A stretch of DNA of 64,000 bases from Prevotellaceae bacterium UBA7028. Its GTDB lineage: Bacteria > Bacteroidota > Bacteroidia > Bacteroidales > Bacteroidaceae. Positions within the stretch are counted from its first letter, which is position 1, and the number at the start of each line of letters is the position of its first letter. The notes under the pieces are model-generated. The model was not told where the DNA came from, searched no databases, and saw nothing but the letters and a program-made list of their open reading frames with translations. The translations under genes were made by a program, and so were the position numbers. Below are positions 55,442 through 63,092 of this stretch, piece by piece. The stretch covers positions 1 to 64,000 of the forward strand of contig DLBF01000040.1 of the NCBI GenBank assembly GCA_002494215.1, given 5' to 3'.

Positions 55442-55513
55442 CTGCTAAGTTATGCGTATCTGCGATTGACGCCAAACTTTTTTCTATAAATCTGACGAAT
55501 AATAGCCAAAATT

Positions 55514-55549
55514 AGTTCTCAGGAACTATACAATTTGTCCTCGAGAACT
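55514..55549. promoter_or_regulatory. paired palindromes (probable operator), right copy
   Basis: AGTTC....GAACT (55514-55527) with altered centre, and GTCCTCGAGAACT (55537-55549), again 22-23 bp apart. Confidence 0.55.
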
Positions 55550-55611
55550 AATAAAATATGACATTTAGTTTTTGTTAACAGAATATGATGCCATGTAATC
55601 CTAGAAATGAT

Positions 55612-55619
55612 TATTTTTG
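55612..55619 (+). promoter_or_regulatory. -7 box of the LuxR-type regulator gene
   Basis: TATTTTTG, a full consensus match 30 nt before the ATG at 55649. No TTTG at the -33 position; an activator site may replace it. Confidence 0.55.
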
Positions 55620-55648
55620 TGTGGGAATTTCACAAAACTAATAAATAA

Positions 55649-56419
55649 ATGAAGCAAACACCTTATGTGAACACACTTAATAATACATTAAGAAAGGGAG
55701 ACGAGCCTAATGAAAGTCTTAGTATCAGTGAACTTGTTAAGATAGCCAAATATCATGCCTTTCTGACCAACTCCAGTTGCATACTGATGAATTTCCCTGA
55801 AGGTAAAATACTCTACCATTCCAAGAAGCTACGGTTCCTGGACCAGACAACTGAGAAGGACAGGCAAAGGGACTGCGAGAATCCCTATTGGGCGTATGTT
55901 CAGGAAGCAGTATTGGAGAAGTTGTTGCAAATAAGGAGGGAGTTCCTGCATTATAGCCGGATGATGAATCTGCGGGAAGGGGAGATATATTATAGCACTA
56001 CAGAGTTTCCCATTATAATAAAAGGTAAGGAATTCTATATAACGCAACAGTTTGTGCCAATGGTAATAGACTCGGAGAAGCATATCAGGGTAGGAATGCT
56101 TACATACAATACTTCCAAAAGAAAAGTAATGGAAAGTTATGTCGTCAGTGAATCAGGAGGCTTCCTGAAGTTTAACTTCAAACAGGGGAAATATGAGGAT
56201 ATTATACTTGCATTTAATCTTAGCAAGACGGAAATGGTCATTCTGGGCCTCATGCAGAATGGGCTGAACAACATAGAGATTGCCAATAATCTGAATGTAA
56301 GCCTATTTACGGTTAAGGCGCATAAGAGGAGTATTTTCAGCAAACTGGGTGTTAGCAGCACTGCTGAAGCACTGGCTATTGCTGACAAATATCACTTATT
56401 GTCTCACAAGGTGAGGTAA
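55649..56419 (+). CDS. LuxR-type (GerE HTH) transcriptional regulator
   Basis: A 256-residue cytoplasmic protein. The N-terminal part (about 25-180) has a PAS-like pattern (SSCILMNFPEGKILYHSKKLRFL...GKEFYITQQFVPMVI). The last 65 residues are a LuxR/GerE helix-turn-helix (LSKTEMVILGLMQNGLNNIEIANNLNVSLFTVKAHKRSIFSKLGVSSTAEALAIA). It contains no receiver domain, so it probably senses a ligand directly or via a partner. Before the GH78 insertion it would have been divergent from the outer-membrane barrel gene across one shared operator region; it likely controls that gene and itself. Confidence 0.88.
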   Translation: MKQTPYVNTLNNTLRKGDEPNESLSISELVKIAKYHAFLTNSSCILMNFPEGKILYHSKKLRFLDQTTEKDRQRDCENPYWAYVQEAVLEKLLQIRREFLHYSRMMNLREGEIYYSTTEFPIIIKGKEFYITQQFVPMVIDSEKHIRVGMLTYNTSKRKVMESYVVSESGGFLKFNFKQGKYEDIILAFNLSKTEMVILGLMQNGLNNIEIANNLNVSLFTVKAHKRSIFSKLGVSSTAEALAIADKYHLLSHKVR

Positions 56420-56426
56420 ACCTTCA

Positions 56427-56463
56427 CCCCCAGCCCCTAACCCTTCCACTGGAGGGCTGGGGG
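56427..56463 (+). terminator. G/C-rich hairpin after the LuxR-type gene
   Basis: CCCCCAGCCC (56427-56436) pairs with GGGCTGGGGG (56454-56463). It belongs to the G-rich repeat family found in coding regions elsewhere; it could terminate the regulator transcript. Confidence 0.55.
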
Positions 56464-56510
56464 CTACGCGTGCCTGTTTCTATAAGACATTGGATACACT
56501 TGAGAAATAA

Positions 56511-56543
56511 GCCTGCCACTCCCCTCGCGAGGAGATGGCAGGC
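56511..56543 (-). terminator. 33-bp palindromic element, copy 3
   Basis: Identical palindrome to copy 1. It lies 33 bp after the amidase stop on the minus strand, and its flank CATAACCAACAATT matches copies 2 and 4. Confidence 0.8.
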
Positions 56544-56576
56544 ATAACCAACAATTATCATTTAATATAAGAATCT

Positions 56577-57011
56577 CTAACGATTCGCGGGTTGTAAATC
56601 GGCATACTCCTTGGATGCCAGGAAGCAGGGGCAGTCTTTGGCAACATGCGGGAGTTCGCGATGACCTATTATACGGGCCTCGGGATAACTGCGCGTCAGT
56701 TCCTTCAGCAGGGCGTAGAGGGTGTGCTTCTGCTCCGCCGTACGGGTGTCTTTGTTCTTACCGCTTTCATCCACCCCGCCTTCATAGACCACACCCAGGG
56801 AACAGCTGTTGTAGCCTCTGGCATGGACTCCCTGAACGGATTCGGGAAGCAGTGGAACGACTGTCCCATCGAGGCGGACATAGTAGTGGTAGCTGCACTG
56901 TCCGTACTTGCCAACACCGCAGTTTATAAGCTTCTCCACGCTGAAGGGCTTGTTGCACCTGGTGGCCGTGCAATGAACAACGATATATCTTACAGATTTC
57001 AGTTCCTTCAT
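56577..57011 (-). CDS. N-acetylmuramoyl-L-alanine amidase (T7-lysozyme-like)
   Basis: A 144-residue amidase_2/PGRP fold protein cutting the peptidoglycan lactyl-peptide bond. Zinc ligands are in VHCTAT (His), IGHRELPH (His) and DCPCF (Cys); YHYYVRLDGTVVPL and VVYEGGVDESGKNKDTRT fit the family. No signal peptide, as in phage endolysins; export would need lysis or a holin. In Bacteroidales such amidases usually lie beside an HU-like protein, a 'smalltalk' peptide and a DUF4248 gene. Here DUF4248 is present 375 bp upstream but the other two are missing. Confidence 0.93.
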   Translation of the reverse strand: MKELKSVRYIVVHCTATRCNKPFSVEKLINCGVGKYGQCSYHYYVRLDGTVVPLLPESVQGVHARGYNSCSLGVVYEGGVDESGKNKDTRTAEQKHTLYALLKELTRSYPEARIIGHRELPHVAKDCPCFLASKEYADLQPANR

Positions 57012-57385
57012 TCTTTTATTTTTAATTAATAATTAAGAGATAAGAATTAAGAGTTAAGAATTGAAAGAAGAAGAAAATCATGAGCTGAGAGGATGGTCTT
57101 GCTCCGCGGTAGCAAATTCTTCACTCTTCATTCTTCATTTGACTGCTGACAAGTATCATGCAAGTTGAGCGCAGAGCCAAGCTTGTTTGAGCTATGCCGA
57201 GACGCCGCTGATACTCGCAGTGAAGTTTTTGAGCGAAGCTCACCACAGAGTTAAAGCATTTTTCTATGTGAAAGACATCGTCTTAACTTCACTGCAAAGG
57301 TACGACATTGGGGAGGGGGTTATTACGAACATTCACGAACAATCTGTATCATTTACGAATAAACATGTTCAAAAGGATACCGTTT
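57012..57385. other. long leader of the amidase gene with mixed repeats
   Basis: No credible gene. It holds ATTAAGAGTTAAGAATT units, CGGTAGCAAATTCTTCA plus TTCACTCTTCAT (57106-57140, as at 7850-7888), a GCCAAGCTTGTTTGAGCTATGCCGAG-type element (57176-57201, related to 24700-24725) and the promoter listed next. Confidence 0.6.
57295..57302 (-). promoter_or_regulatory. -7 box of the amidase gene
   Basis: The minus strand reads TACCTTTG, giving a leader of about 280 nt. No -33 match was found. Confidence 0.45.
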
Positions 57386-57601
57386 CTAAGGTTCGCCCAG
57401 ATATTTTATGATAATCGCCACCTGCTTTGAAGTAAAAGTCTTAGAGCGAACCGGCATACCGCACTCCTTCAGCGCAACGGAAAGTTCTCTGTTGCAACGT
57501 ATCCAGTAGGTAAGATTGCTTAATGCGCCGCGTGAAGTACTGGCACCCGGGAAATACAGGAGGGCAAGCTCTGACTTGCCGTATTGTTGAATCTCGAACA
57601 T
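57386..57601 (-). CDS. DUF4248 family protein
   Basis: A 71-residue protein. The family pattern is clear: YGKSELALLYFP at the start, a middle LTYWIRCNRELSVALKECGM, and the end KTFTSKQVAIIIKYLGEP. DUF4248 proteins are small Bacteroidales proteins, often in phage- or plasmid-like clusters with an amidase; the fold suggests a helix-turn-helix-like DNA binder, but this is not known. The frame is open to 57676; MFEIQQYG at 57601 gives the family N-terminus. Confidence 0.85.
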   Translation of the reverse strand: MFEIQQYGKSELALLYFPGASTSRGALSNLTYWIRCNRELSVALKECGMPVRSKTFTSKQVAIIIKYLGEP

Positions 57602-57840
57602 AATCAAGTTGATTTTGAGTGAAAAGTAAGTTAAAAAAAATATTTTCCAAGTTGATTTCCACTGCTGTTCAAACAAGAAATCCAGGATATCTATCTTGCG
57701 ATGTTTGATGTCTGAGGCAAGTTGATGGAGTCCGAACAGACAATGGGAGGATGTGCCCTTGGGGTTGCCGTTGCGCCTGGGATATTGAATGAGTTTCCCC
57801 GATTTGCCATGCTATTTCCTTTTACACCCCTCTTACTATA

Positions 57841-57874
57841 GCCCCACCCCTCTTTATAGAGAGGGGGGTGGGGC
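57841..57874. repeat. G/C-rich hairpin repeat
   Basis: GCCCCACCCCTCT pairs with AGAGGGGGGTGGGGC around TTATAG, with one bulge. A partial second copy follows (ATAGAGAGGGGG, 57880-57891). Confidence 0.6.
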
Positions 57875-57910
57875 ATATATAGAGAGGGGGTTAAGAAGGA
57901 ATAAGCCTGG

Positions 57911-58130
57911 CTACAATACGACCGTTCCTGTCCACCGTTGTTGTGCCACACGCCGGTCCATTGCAGGACGGAACATATTGTCAAAATATTTCGGCCCTCC
58001 GGATGCAAGGAAAACCTTACTACATTTCTCAGAGTCGGTAACACTGGAGAGGTCTGCCCCGACGAAGCCCCTATCCTACCCGACGGCTTCGAACAGACCC
58101 TGCGAGATTTGATTACACCTAAATAGAATA
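57911..58130 (-). pseudogene. possible remnant of an unknown gene with an in-frame stop
   Basis: On the minus strand a frame without start reads QISQGLFEAVG, a stop (58076-58078), then DRGFVGADLSSVTDSEKC...VFLASGGPKYFDNMFRPAM...QRWTGTVVL and a stop at 57911. Its composition is protein-like. I do not recognise the family. It may be a decayed 3' end of a gene or chance. Confidence 0.3.
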
Positions 58131-58157
58131 ATCTGATTGGAAAACCACAAAAACCAT

Positions 58158-58190
58158 GCCTGCCACTCCCCTCGCGAGGAGATGGCAGGC
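58158..58190 (-). terminator. 33-bp palindromic element, copy 4
   Basis: Identical palindrome to copy 1, at the 3' side of the glycosyltransferase gene that ends the seven-gene operon. It continues into the same 31 bp (58191-58221) as copy 2. Confidence 0.8.
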
Positions 58191-58276
58191 ATAACCAACA
58201 ATTTACCTTAAAACTTTATCTCAATGATTTCACAACTCCTTGATATTTCTCAAGAAAGAAGCTAGAGGATTCTTGC

Positions 58277-59281
58277 TCAGGGTTGAGTAACGTTACTTCT
58301 TTTTCTTAATATATAATTGAGATTAGGCATGCTTATGCTGGAATTGGATTCAATACCATCATCTTTTGTATCATCCATCACAAAATAGCGGGGGCGTTGT
58401 TTTGTTTCGCGATATACCTTACCTATATATTCTCCTATAATACCCAATGCCAACAACAGACAACCACCAACAAACCATACCGAGACAAGAAGTGAAGTCC
58501 ATCCTTCCACTGTCCGTCCTGCTATTCTGGCATATATGGCCCATGCTATGACGCAGAGGGAAACAAAAATGAATACAAATCCTGAGAAAAGAATCCAACG
58601 CAGAGGTCTGGTTGTGAAACTGGTAATACCTTCAAAAGCCAGAGCAAGCATCTTACTCATGGGGTACTTTGTAACACCAAGAGTTCTCGCCTGACGACTA
58701 TAAAACTCCTTTTTTGTTTTGAACCCCAAGAGGGGCACTATCCCCCTCAGATACAGATTCCTCTCATGATAACTCAGGAGTGCCCTTGTGGCACGCTGAC
58801 TAAGTAAACGGAAGTCCGCATGGTTATAGACAGTATCACATCCCATCAGGGACATCACACGATAGAAGCCCTGGGCCGTCCATCGTTTTAGGAACGTGTC
58901 CGTCTTCCTTTCCTGTCTTACGCCATATACCACATCTATGCCTTCCATGTAATCCTGTACCATACGGGGGATAAGATGAATATCGTCCTGAAGATCTGCA
59001 TCTATGGTGATAATGGCTTCAGCTTCGTCAACGCAGGACTCCATTCCCGCCCATAGCGCAGATTGGTGCCCGACATTATGAGCAAGACGTATACCACGCA
59101 CAACCTTTGGGTTATCTTGTTGCAAACTTTGGATGATACTCCAGGTGTTGTCCGTACTGCCGTCATCCACATAAAGAATTCTGGCATCCAGCGGAATATC
59201 TGGCAATAAACCTATGAGCTGCCCATTGGTGGTTTCCAACACCTCCTGCTCATTATAACATGGAAGAACAAAGTATAGCAT
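58277..59281 (-). CDS. polyprenyl-phosphate glycosyltransferase (GT2, DPM1/GtrB-like)
   Basis: A 334-residue protein. The GT2 domain (1-230) contains VLPCYNEQEVLE, YVDDGSTDNTW, AHNVGHQSALWAGM, TIDADLQDDIHLIP (DxD) and the R-rich acceptor loop. Two membrane segments follow (about 232-255 and 268-292), then GEYIGKVYRETKQRPRYF, as in GtrB/ArnC/DPM1 enzymes that load a sugar onto undecaprenyl phosphate. It starts eight bases after the signal peptidase gene. A TMTC-like membrane protein at the other end of the operon could use lipid-linked sugar as donor (inference). Confidence 0.93.
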   Translation of the reverse strand: MLYFVLPCYNEQEVLETTNGQLIGLLPDIPLDARILYVDDGSTDNTWSIIQSLQQDNPKVVRGIRLAHNVGHQSALWAGMESCVDEAEAIITIDADLQDDIHLIPRMVQDYMEGIDVVYGVRQERKTDTFLKRWTAQGFYRVMSLMGCDTVYNHADFRLLSQRATRALLSYHERNLYLRGIVPLLGFKTKKEFYSRQARTLGVTKYPMSKMLALAFEGITSFTTRPLRWILFSGFVFIFVSLCVIAWAIYARIAGRTVEGWTSLLVSVWFVGGCLLLALGIIGEYIGKVYRETKQRPRYFVMDDTKDDGIESNSSISMPNLNYILRKRSNVTQP

Positions 59282-59289
59282 ATAATTTA

Positions 59290-59856
59290 TTATAACAGCC
59301 TTTTAGATATGTCAAAACCAATCCTTCTCCAACGGAACTTGTTAAATCCTTTAGCCTCATTGTTCCAAGAAAACAGCACGTACTTAGCCCTACCAACAAC
59401 AAGGCTCTCGGGTATTAGACCGAAACTGCGGCTATCGGTAGAGTTGGAGGCATTGTCGCCTAATACATAATAATACGTTTCCCCGTTCTTATATACAATT
59501 TCAACTATACGTTTTACCAGAATGGATTTATAATCATGTTTTGCGTGAAAGAGAATCACATCACCTATCTCAAACTCCCTGTAACTGGGAAAACGATGGA
59601 ATCCCCAATCATTCCTTGCGTCCAACTCACGTAGAGGCTTTATCCAAGTAAAGGCATTTATGATAGGGATCTCCGCAAACCGCCTTGGCATAAGTGCCCC
59701 TCCACTCAGTTTATCTACGCAGTATATCTCTGTCGGTTGGATGGTAGGCATCATGCTGAGAGAATCAACAAGATAGATCTCACAAACGAATATGCGAAAA
59801 CAAACAAGGATTATTATCGCCACAAAAATTAGTCTGCATGTATGGAATCGTCGCAT
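59290..59856 (-). CDS. S26 family signal peptidase
   Basis: A 188-residue type I signal peptidase with one N-terminal membrane segment (about 8-27). Box B is DSLSMMPT with catalytic Ser34; box D is LVKRIVE with Lys115; box E is GDNASNSTDSRSFG. The insert between boxes is long and charged. It is smaller than housekeeping LepB of Bacteroidota and embedded in an operon with secreted proteins, so it may process a dedicated substrate (inference). It overlaps the preceding gene by 28 bp. Confidence 0.93.
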   Translation of the reverse strand: MRRFHTCRLIFVAIIILVCFRIFVCEIYLVDSLSMMPTIQPTEIYCVDKLSGGALMPRRFAEIPIINAFTWIKPLRELDARNDWGFHRFPSYREFEIGDVILFHAKHDYKSILVKRIVEIVYKNGETYYYVLGDNASNSTDSRSFGLIPESLVVGRAKYVLFSWNNEAKGFNKFRWRRIGFDISKRLL

Positions 59857-60263
59857 TTTTCTTCTGCTTGTTCTTCTTTTACGAAGATGCCCTCTACAGT
59901 CAATTCTAATGGAGAATTCTCGAAATTACCATAAATACGTATTTCACGATAAAAATCACCTAAAGCACCATCGGGTTTTACAAGAACTCTGAACGGGAAG
60001 TAATCATTTGGCCTTACCGTATTCACAGAGTCATATACAGCAGTAAGACATTCACAAGAGAGTTCCACACTATCAATTCTCAACTGTGCATTCCCAGTAT
60101 TTTTGATAAGCCACTCTTTCCCCGAAAGAGTAGGTGAGTTTACGTTAATCTCCCCCAAATTACAATTACTGTCAGAACTTACCAATTCTATTTTAGTTTG
60201 TTGCTCAGCGCAACACGCGAACAGTAGCATTAATAACACTAAATAATTTTTACACTTCTTCAT
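59829..60263 (-). CDS. DUF1573 lipoprotein
   Basis: A 144-residue protein with a lipobox (LMLLFACCAEQ) and a DUF1573 immunoglobulin-like domain (LGEINVNSPTLSGKEWLIKNTGNAQLRIDSVELSCECLTA...FPFRVLVKPDG...FYREIRIYGNFENSPLELTVEG), including the SCECL Cys pair. The role of DUF1573 is unknown; it is frequent next to NVEALA or propeller genes in Bacteroidales. Start at MKKCKN (60263) rather than 60287 for a normal signal peptide. Confidence 0.88.
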   Translation of the reverse strand: MKKCKNYLVLLMLLFACCAEQQTKIELVSSDSNCNLGEINVNSPTLSGKEWLIKNTGNAQLRIDSVELSCECLTAVYDSVNTVRPNDYFPFRVLVKPDGALGDFYREIRIYGNFENSPLELTVEGIFVKEEQAEEKCDDSIHAD

Positions 60264-60289
60264 AATCGTGAATTTCGAAAATAACAATT

Positions 60290-61213
60290 CTATCTACAAT
60301 AACCAGAAAAAAGTACCGAATAAGGCTGGTTCTGGAAATTTGTCTGTATATTCACCGAATGTTTAAATTCACCCTTGTTTATTTGTACAGTTGTTATTGC
60401 CACAAATCCATCCCCCCCTGGGGGTATTGAGGTTGAAAAGGAATCTACGACAACGCATGAGCAGCTTGGTATACAATTATAAATCATGCAGGGCTCTTCA
60501 TTATTGTTGTGCAATTGATACACTATCGGTTTCCTTTCGCGCACATCTACTTTCCCCAAGCGCACGATAGGATTGTAGATCTTCAAATCACCATTTTCAA
60601 TATTTCTGTTAAGCGGATTCACAGGCTTTAAAATGGCGCTTATGTGATTTAAATATTTTGCAGGAAAAACATCATTCTCCAGCTCGGACGGGAAAAACGG
60701 ACGAGAGATATATCCATCATTAAGAATGAAAAAAAAAGGAGTGTTGAATTTGGTTAATGGTCTTTGAAAATCAACCACATTTCCAAGGCTATAAATGGGA
60801 AATTCAGTTTCGCTTTGCATGATTTTGATCTCTCTCAGATTGAAATTGTTTGCAATAATAATTGGTGAGTTCTCGAAATGTAGTGAATCATTCCACCGAG
60901 TCATTCGTATTATTTCACTCTTCCAACATGAAGTACACTGTCTAGCATCAATATAGAGTCCAATTCTTGGTTTTTTAGAGATCGCCTTAAAGTTATCTAA
61001 GCTATCTATGCTACAAAACAGGTTAAAACAAGAATCCAGAGGGTAATCTATAGCCTCTAAATACTGAAGCAACCTATTGTAAGACAACTCGCAATGTTTC
61101 TTTTCTGCTTCATTTGAAATCTCATTTTGAAGGTTAATGTCATTATAAAAAGCATATCCCGTTAAAAGGGAGACTGCGCCAAATAATGTATATATTAAAT
61201 ATCTTAATTTCAT
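60290..61213 (-). CDS. thioredoxin-like plus DUF1573 membrane-anchored protein
   Basis: A 307-residue protein. One N-terminal hydrophobic segment (7-22) without a lipobox; a middle domain with PRIGLYIDARQCTSCWKSEIIRM (a CxxC in thioredoxin-like position) and a periplasmic alpha/beta body; then a C-terminal DUF1573 domain (about 210-307; VRERKPIVYQLHNNNEEPCMIYNCIPSCSCVVVDSF). Likely anchored and periplasmic. The CTSCW pair may act on disulfides of the Cys-rich protein encoded in the same operon (inference). It starts nine bases after the propeller gene. Confidence 0.8.
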   Translation of the reverse strand: MKLRYLIYTLFGAVSLLTGYAFYNDINLQNEISNEAEKKHCELSYNRLLQYLEAIDYPLDSCFNLFCSIDSLDNFKAISKKPRIGLYIDARQCTSCWKSEIIRMTRWNDSLHFENSPIIIANNFNLREIKIMQSETEFPIYSLGNVVDFQRPLTKFNTPFFFILNDGYISRPFFPSELENDVFPAKYLNHISAILKPVNPLNRNIENGDLKIYNPIVRLGKVDVRERKPIVYQLHNNNEEPCMIYNCIPSCSCVVVDSFSTSIPPGGDGFVAITTVQINKGEFKHSVNIQTNFQNQPYSVLFSGYCR

Positions 61214-61222
61214 GTCGTTATA

Positions 61223-62488
61223 TTAGAATTCAATTAAATTCTCAATCATAATTACAGGATTACTGGCTATAGAGATTTTGTTTACCATCTCCTGTTCTTT
61301 TGAGGTTAAATTTCTTTTTATATCATCATTTGAAGTTGCTTCGATTATACTCATAGGTTGTACGATTCTATAAAACCTGTTGTCTGAGGATATTCCATCA
61401 AAAGCGGCCCGGGCTAAATCGTCGCCCAATCGTGTTGGCAAATTGTTAATTCCAAAAATTTTGGAACGTCCCGAACGACGGCTATAGACAAGGTTTTGAA
61501 GCGCCCTACATCCTTCAGCTCCATAATATATCAAGGAAATGTATTTGGGCGTAACATGCCAGTCAATTACATTTGCACTCATTCGTTCTCCTTCTTTATA
61601 CAGTTGATCTGTCATGTGCAACTTTTCATTCTGACTGAATCTCCGCTTATTTTCGATGTCCATAACAATAAACGGGGAAACATCTCGTTCGTTTACACTC
61701 CATATAGTATCTGACAACAAATCATCATATAGTACTTTATTGTCATTCTTTTTAAAGACACCTGAATATCGGAATTCTTGTCTTATTTCATTAGTTGTCT
61801 TAAAACCCCGTGAAATAGGCGACATTTTTTTGTCAGTAATAACCATCTGATAGAGATCAAATATATCACTAAATTCGTTATATGATTTCCCCGTGAAAAG
61901 AACCATCCTCTCCTTAAGATATTCGAATTCCGTAAAAAGGATGTATAATGACTGCTCTCCAAGAAAATTTCCATCTAAGTCAAAGTGTTGTAATTTCCGA
62001 CCAGATAAATCTAGCAATGATATTGTCTCACTCTCTTCATCATAAGCAATATTCCATGCATCAACATGTTCCCTTGGTCCATGCCCCTTTTCGCCAAGTT
62101 TGCATCGAAATCGGCCATCGTTGTCAAAAATGAAAACGTTCTTGTTATCTCTATCCAAAATACAAAAACAATCCTTGCATGCAAGAATCTTGGTTATTTG
62201 GCCTACTATGCACTTCTCATTTGTTTCTAAAGGGATAAAGTCATACGACGAAAATACTGTATCTAGATTTGCAGGGTGAATTCCAATTGGAATTCGTATG
62301 TTATATGGATTTTTTCCTTTTCCGACAGCAAGATCACGGATGGAGTCTTCTGAAACGAATAAACATTTACCTGCTTTTTCTGTTATATCAGAAAGAGGAT
62401 GCAACTTATTAACCCGAACATTATTTGCACATCCCGTTAAAATTAACAGTAAACATAAACTTATGCAACTAATATAAAATCTCTTCAT
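61223..62488 (-). CDS. 6-bladed beta-propeller lipoprotein
   Basis: A 421-residue protein with a lipobox (LILTGCAN). The body has the propeller pattern of the BF3164-like/6-bladed family: FIPLETNEKCIVGQITKILACKDCFCILDRDNKNVFIFDNDGRF, KLGEKGHGPREHVDAWNIAYDEESETISLLDLSGRKLQHFDLDGNFL, and YIKLIYYG-like later blades. Function unknown; commonly found with NVEALA-type small secreted peptides. I start at MKRFYI (62488), two codons inside the frame. Preceded by a long hairpin (62503-62561). Confidence 0.9.
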   Translation of the reverse strand: MKRFYISCISLCLLLILTGCANNVRVNKLHPLSDITEKAGKCLFVSEDSIRDLAVGKGKNPYNIRIPIGIHPANLDTVFSSYDFIPLETNEKCIVGQITKILACKDCFCILDRDNKNVFIFDNDGRFRCKLGEKGHGPREHVDAWNIAYDEESETISLLDLSGRKLQHFDLDGNFLGEQSLYILFTEFEYLKERMVLFTGKSYNEFSDIFDLYQMVITDKKMSPISRGFKTTNEIRQEFRYSGVFKKNDNKVLYDDLLSDTIWSVNERDVSPFIVMDIENKRRFSQNEKLHMTDQLYKEGERMSANVIDWHVTPKYISLIYYGAEGCRALQNLVYSRRSGRSKIFGINNLPTRLGDDLARAAFDGISSDNRFYRIVQPMSIIEATSNDDIKRNLTSKEQEMVNKISIASNPVIMIENLIEF

Positions 62489-62502
62489 TGTCAAATTATA
62501 GT

Positions 62503-62561
62503 GGGATGATATGCAAACCCTGGGGTATTGTAATCAATATTAATTTGTTGCATATCATCCC
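62503..62561 (-). promoter_or_regulatory. 14-bp inverted repeat between the small secreted gene and the propeller gene
   Basis: GGGATGATATGCAA (62503-62516) and TTGCATATCATCCC (62548-62561) are perfectly complementary with a 31-base loop. In the operon mRNA it would be a strong stem between genes, a possible partial terminator or processing/stability element. Confidence 0.65.
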
Positions 62562-62600
62562 TGATTGTAGAAATTATCTCAATTCTATTCTGTAAAAATA

Positions 62601-63080
62601 CTAGCTATTGCTGCATGACGGTCTATACTCCTGACAATCATCACAATGTCCATCTGTTGGACATGTAATAACGTCAGCATAAAAATCATAGCCACTGCTT
62701 ACCATGCTAGTTCTTTTATGATGAGCTTTAAGGCTTGCGCTTATCGGCACAATGACTTTTCCTTGAAAAACCGTTTCCACTTCAGATTCTCCAGCATATC
62801 CGTAATATGTGATATAGAGGGTGCGACAATCAACGTGTACGTTTTCCGACTTGGCAAGCCTTTGGTTACAAGACTGCCAAATTTTCCACTTATGACAACA
62901 ATCCGTGGTACTTGGGGCGGAATTTTCGTTACTTGAGCTACTTGAGTTGTTAGAACTGCTAGAACTGCTACTCGTGTTTTGTGCTTGCGCTTTCACAAGA
63001 ATGTTCTCCGAATACGTATAATTCAACATTCCAAGAACTGCAAAAGCAATAATTGCAATAAAATAATTACTTGATTTCAT
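62601..63080 (-). CDS. Ser-rich, Cys-rich small secreted protein (NVEALA-like leader)
   Basis: A 159-residue protein. The N-terminal hydrophobic leader (MKSSNYFIAIIAFAVLGML...) leads to ENILVKAQAQ, which weakly resembles the NVEALA leader motif. A low-complexity Ser/Asn linker (about residues 36-55) follows, then a compact region with eight cysteines (DCCHKWKIWQSC, VDCR, ITCPTDGHCDDCQEYRPSC) and a TLYITYYGYAGESEVETVFQGKVIVPIS strand set. Unique-looking; a secreted effector or adhesive peptide processed in the operon is plausible. It starts 12 bases after the membrane protein's stop. Confidence 0.8.
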   Translation of the reverse strand: MKSSNYFIAIIAFAVLGMLNYTYSENILVKAQAQNTSSSSSSSNNSSSSSNENSAPSTTDCCHKWKIWQSCNQRLAKSENVHVDCRTLYITYYGYAGESEVETVFQGKVIVPISASLKAHHKRTSMVSSGYDFYADVITCPTDGHCDDCQEYRPSCSNS

Positions 63081-63092
63081 TTTTTAAATTTT

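Larger units (their letters stand above)
55442..55660. repeat. 219-bp direct repeat, right copy
   Basis: Ungapped match to 52636-52854. It contains the promoter and first codons of the LuxR-type regulator. Here the rightward -7 box TATTTTTG (55612-55619) is intact, and the first operator palindrome has lost its centre (CTCAGG for CTCGAG). Confidence 0.92.
57602..58276. other. long intergenic region with gene remnant and repeats
   Basis: No intact gene seen. It holds two CAAGTTGATTT units (57606 and 57649), a G/C-rich hairpin (57841-57874), a probable gene remnant (57911-58130) and palindromic element copy 4. Confidence 0.6.

Noticed and set aside
57187..57411. 74-codon plus-strand frame
   Set aside because: It runs through a repeat element and the amidase promoter and overlaps the DUF4248 end; composition is not protein-like.
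57691..58044. 117-codon minus-strand frame
   Set aside because: It is read through a G/C-rich hairpin repeat and lies in a different phase from the more protein-like remnant at 57911-58130.
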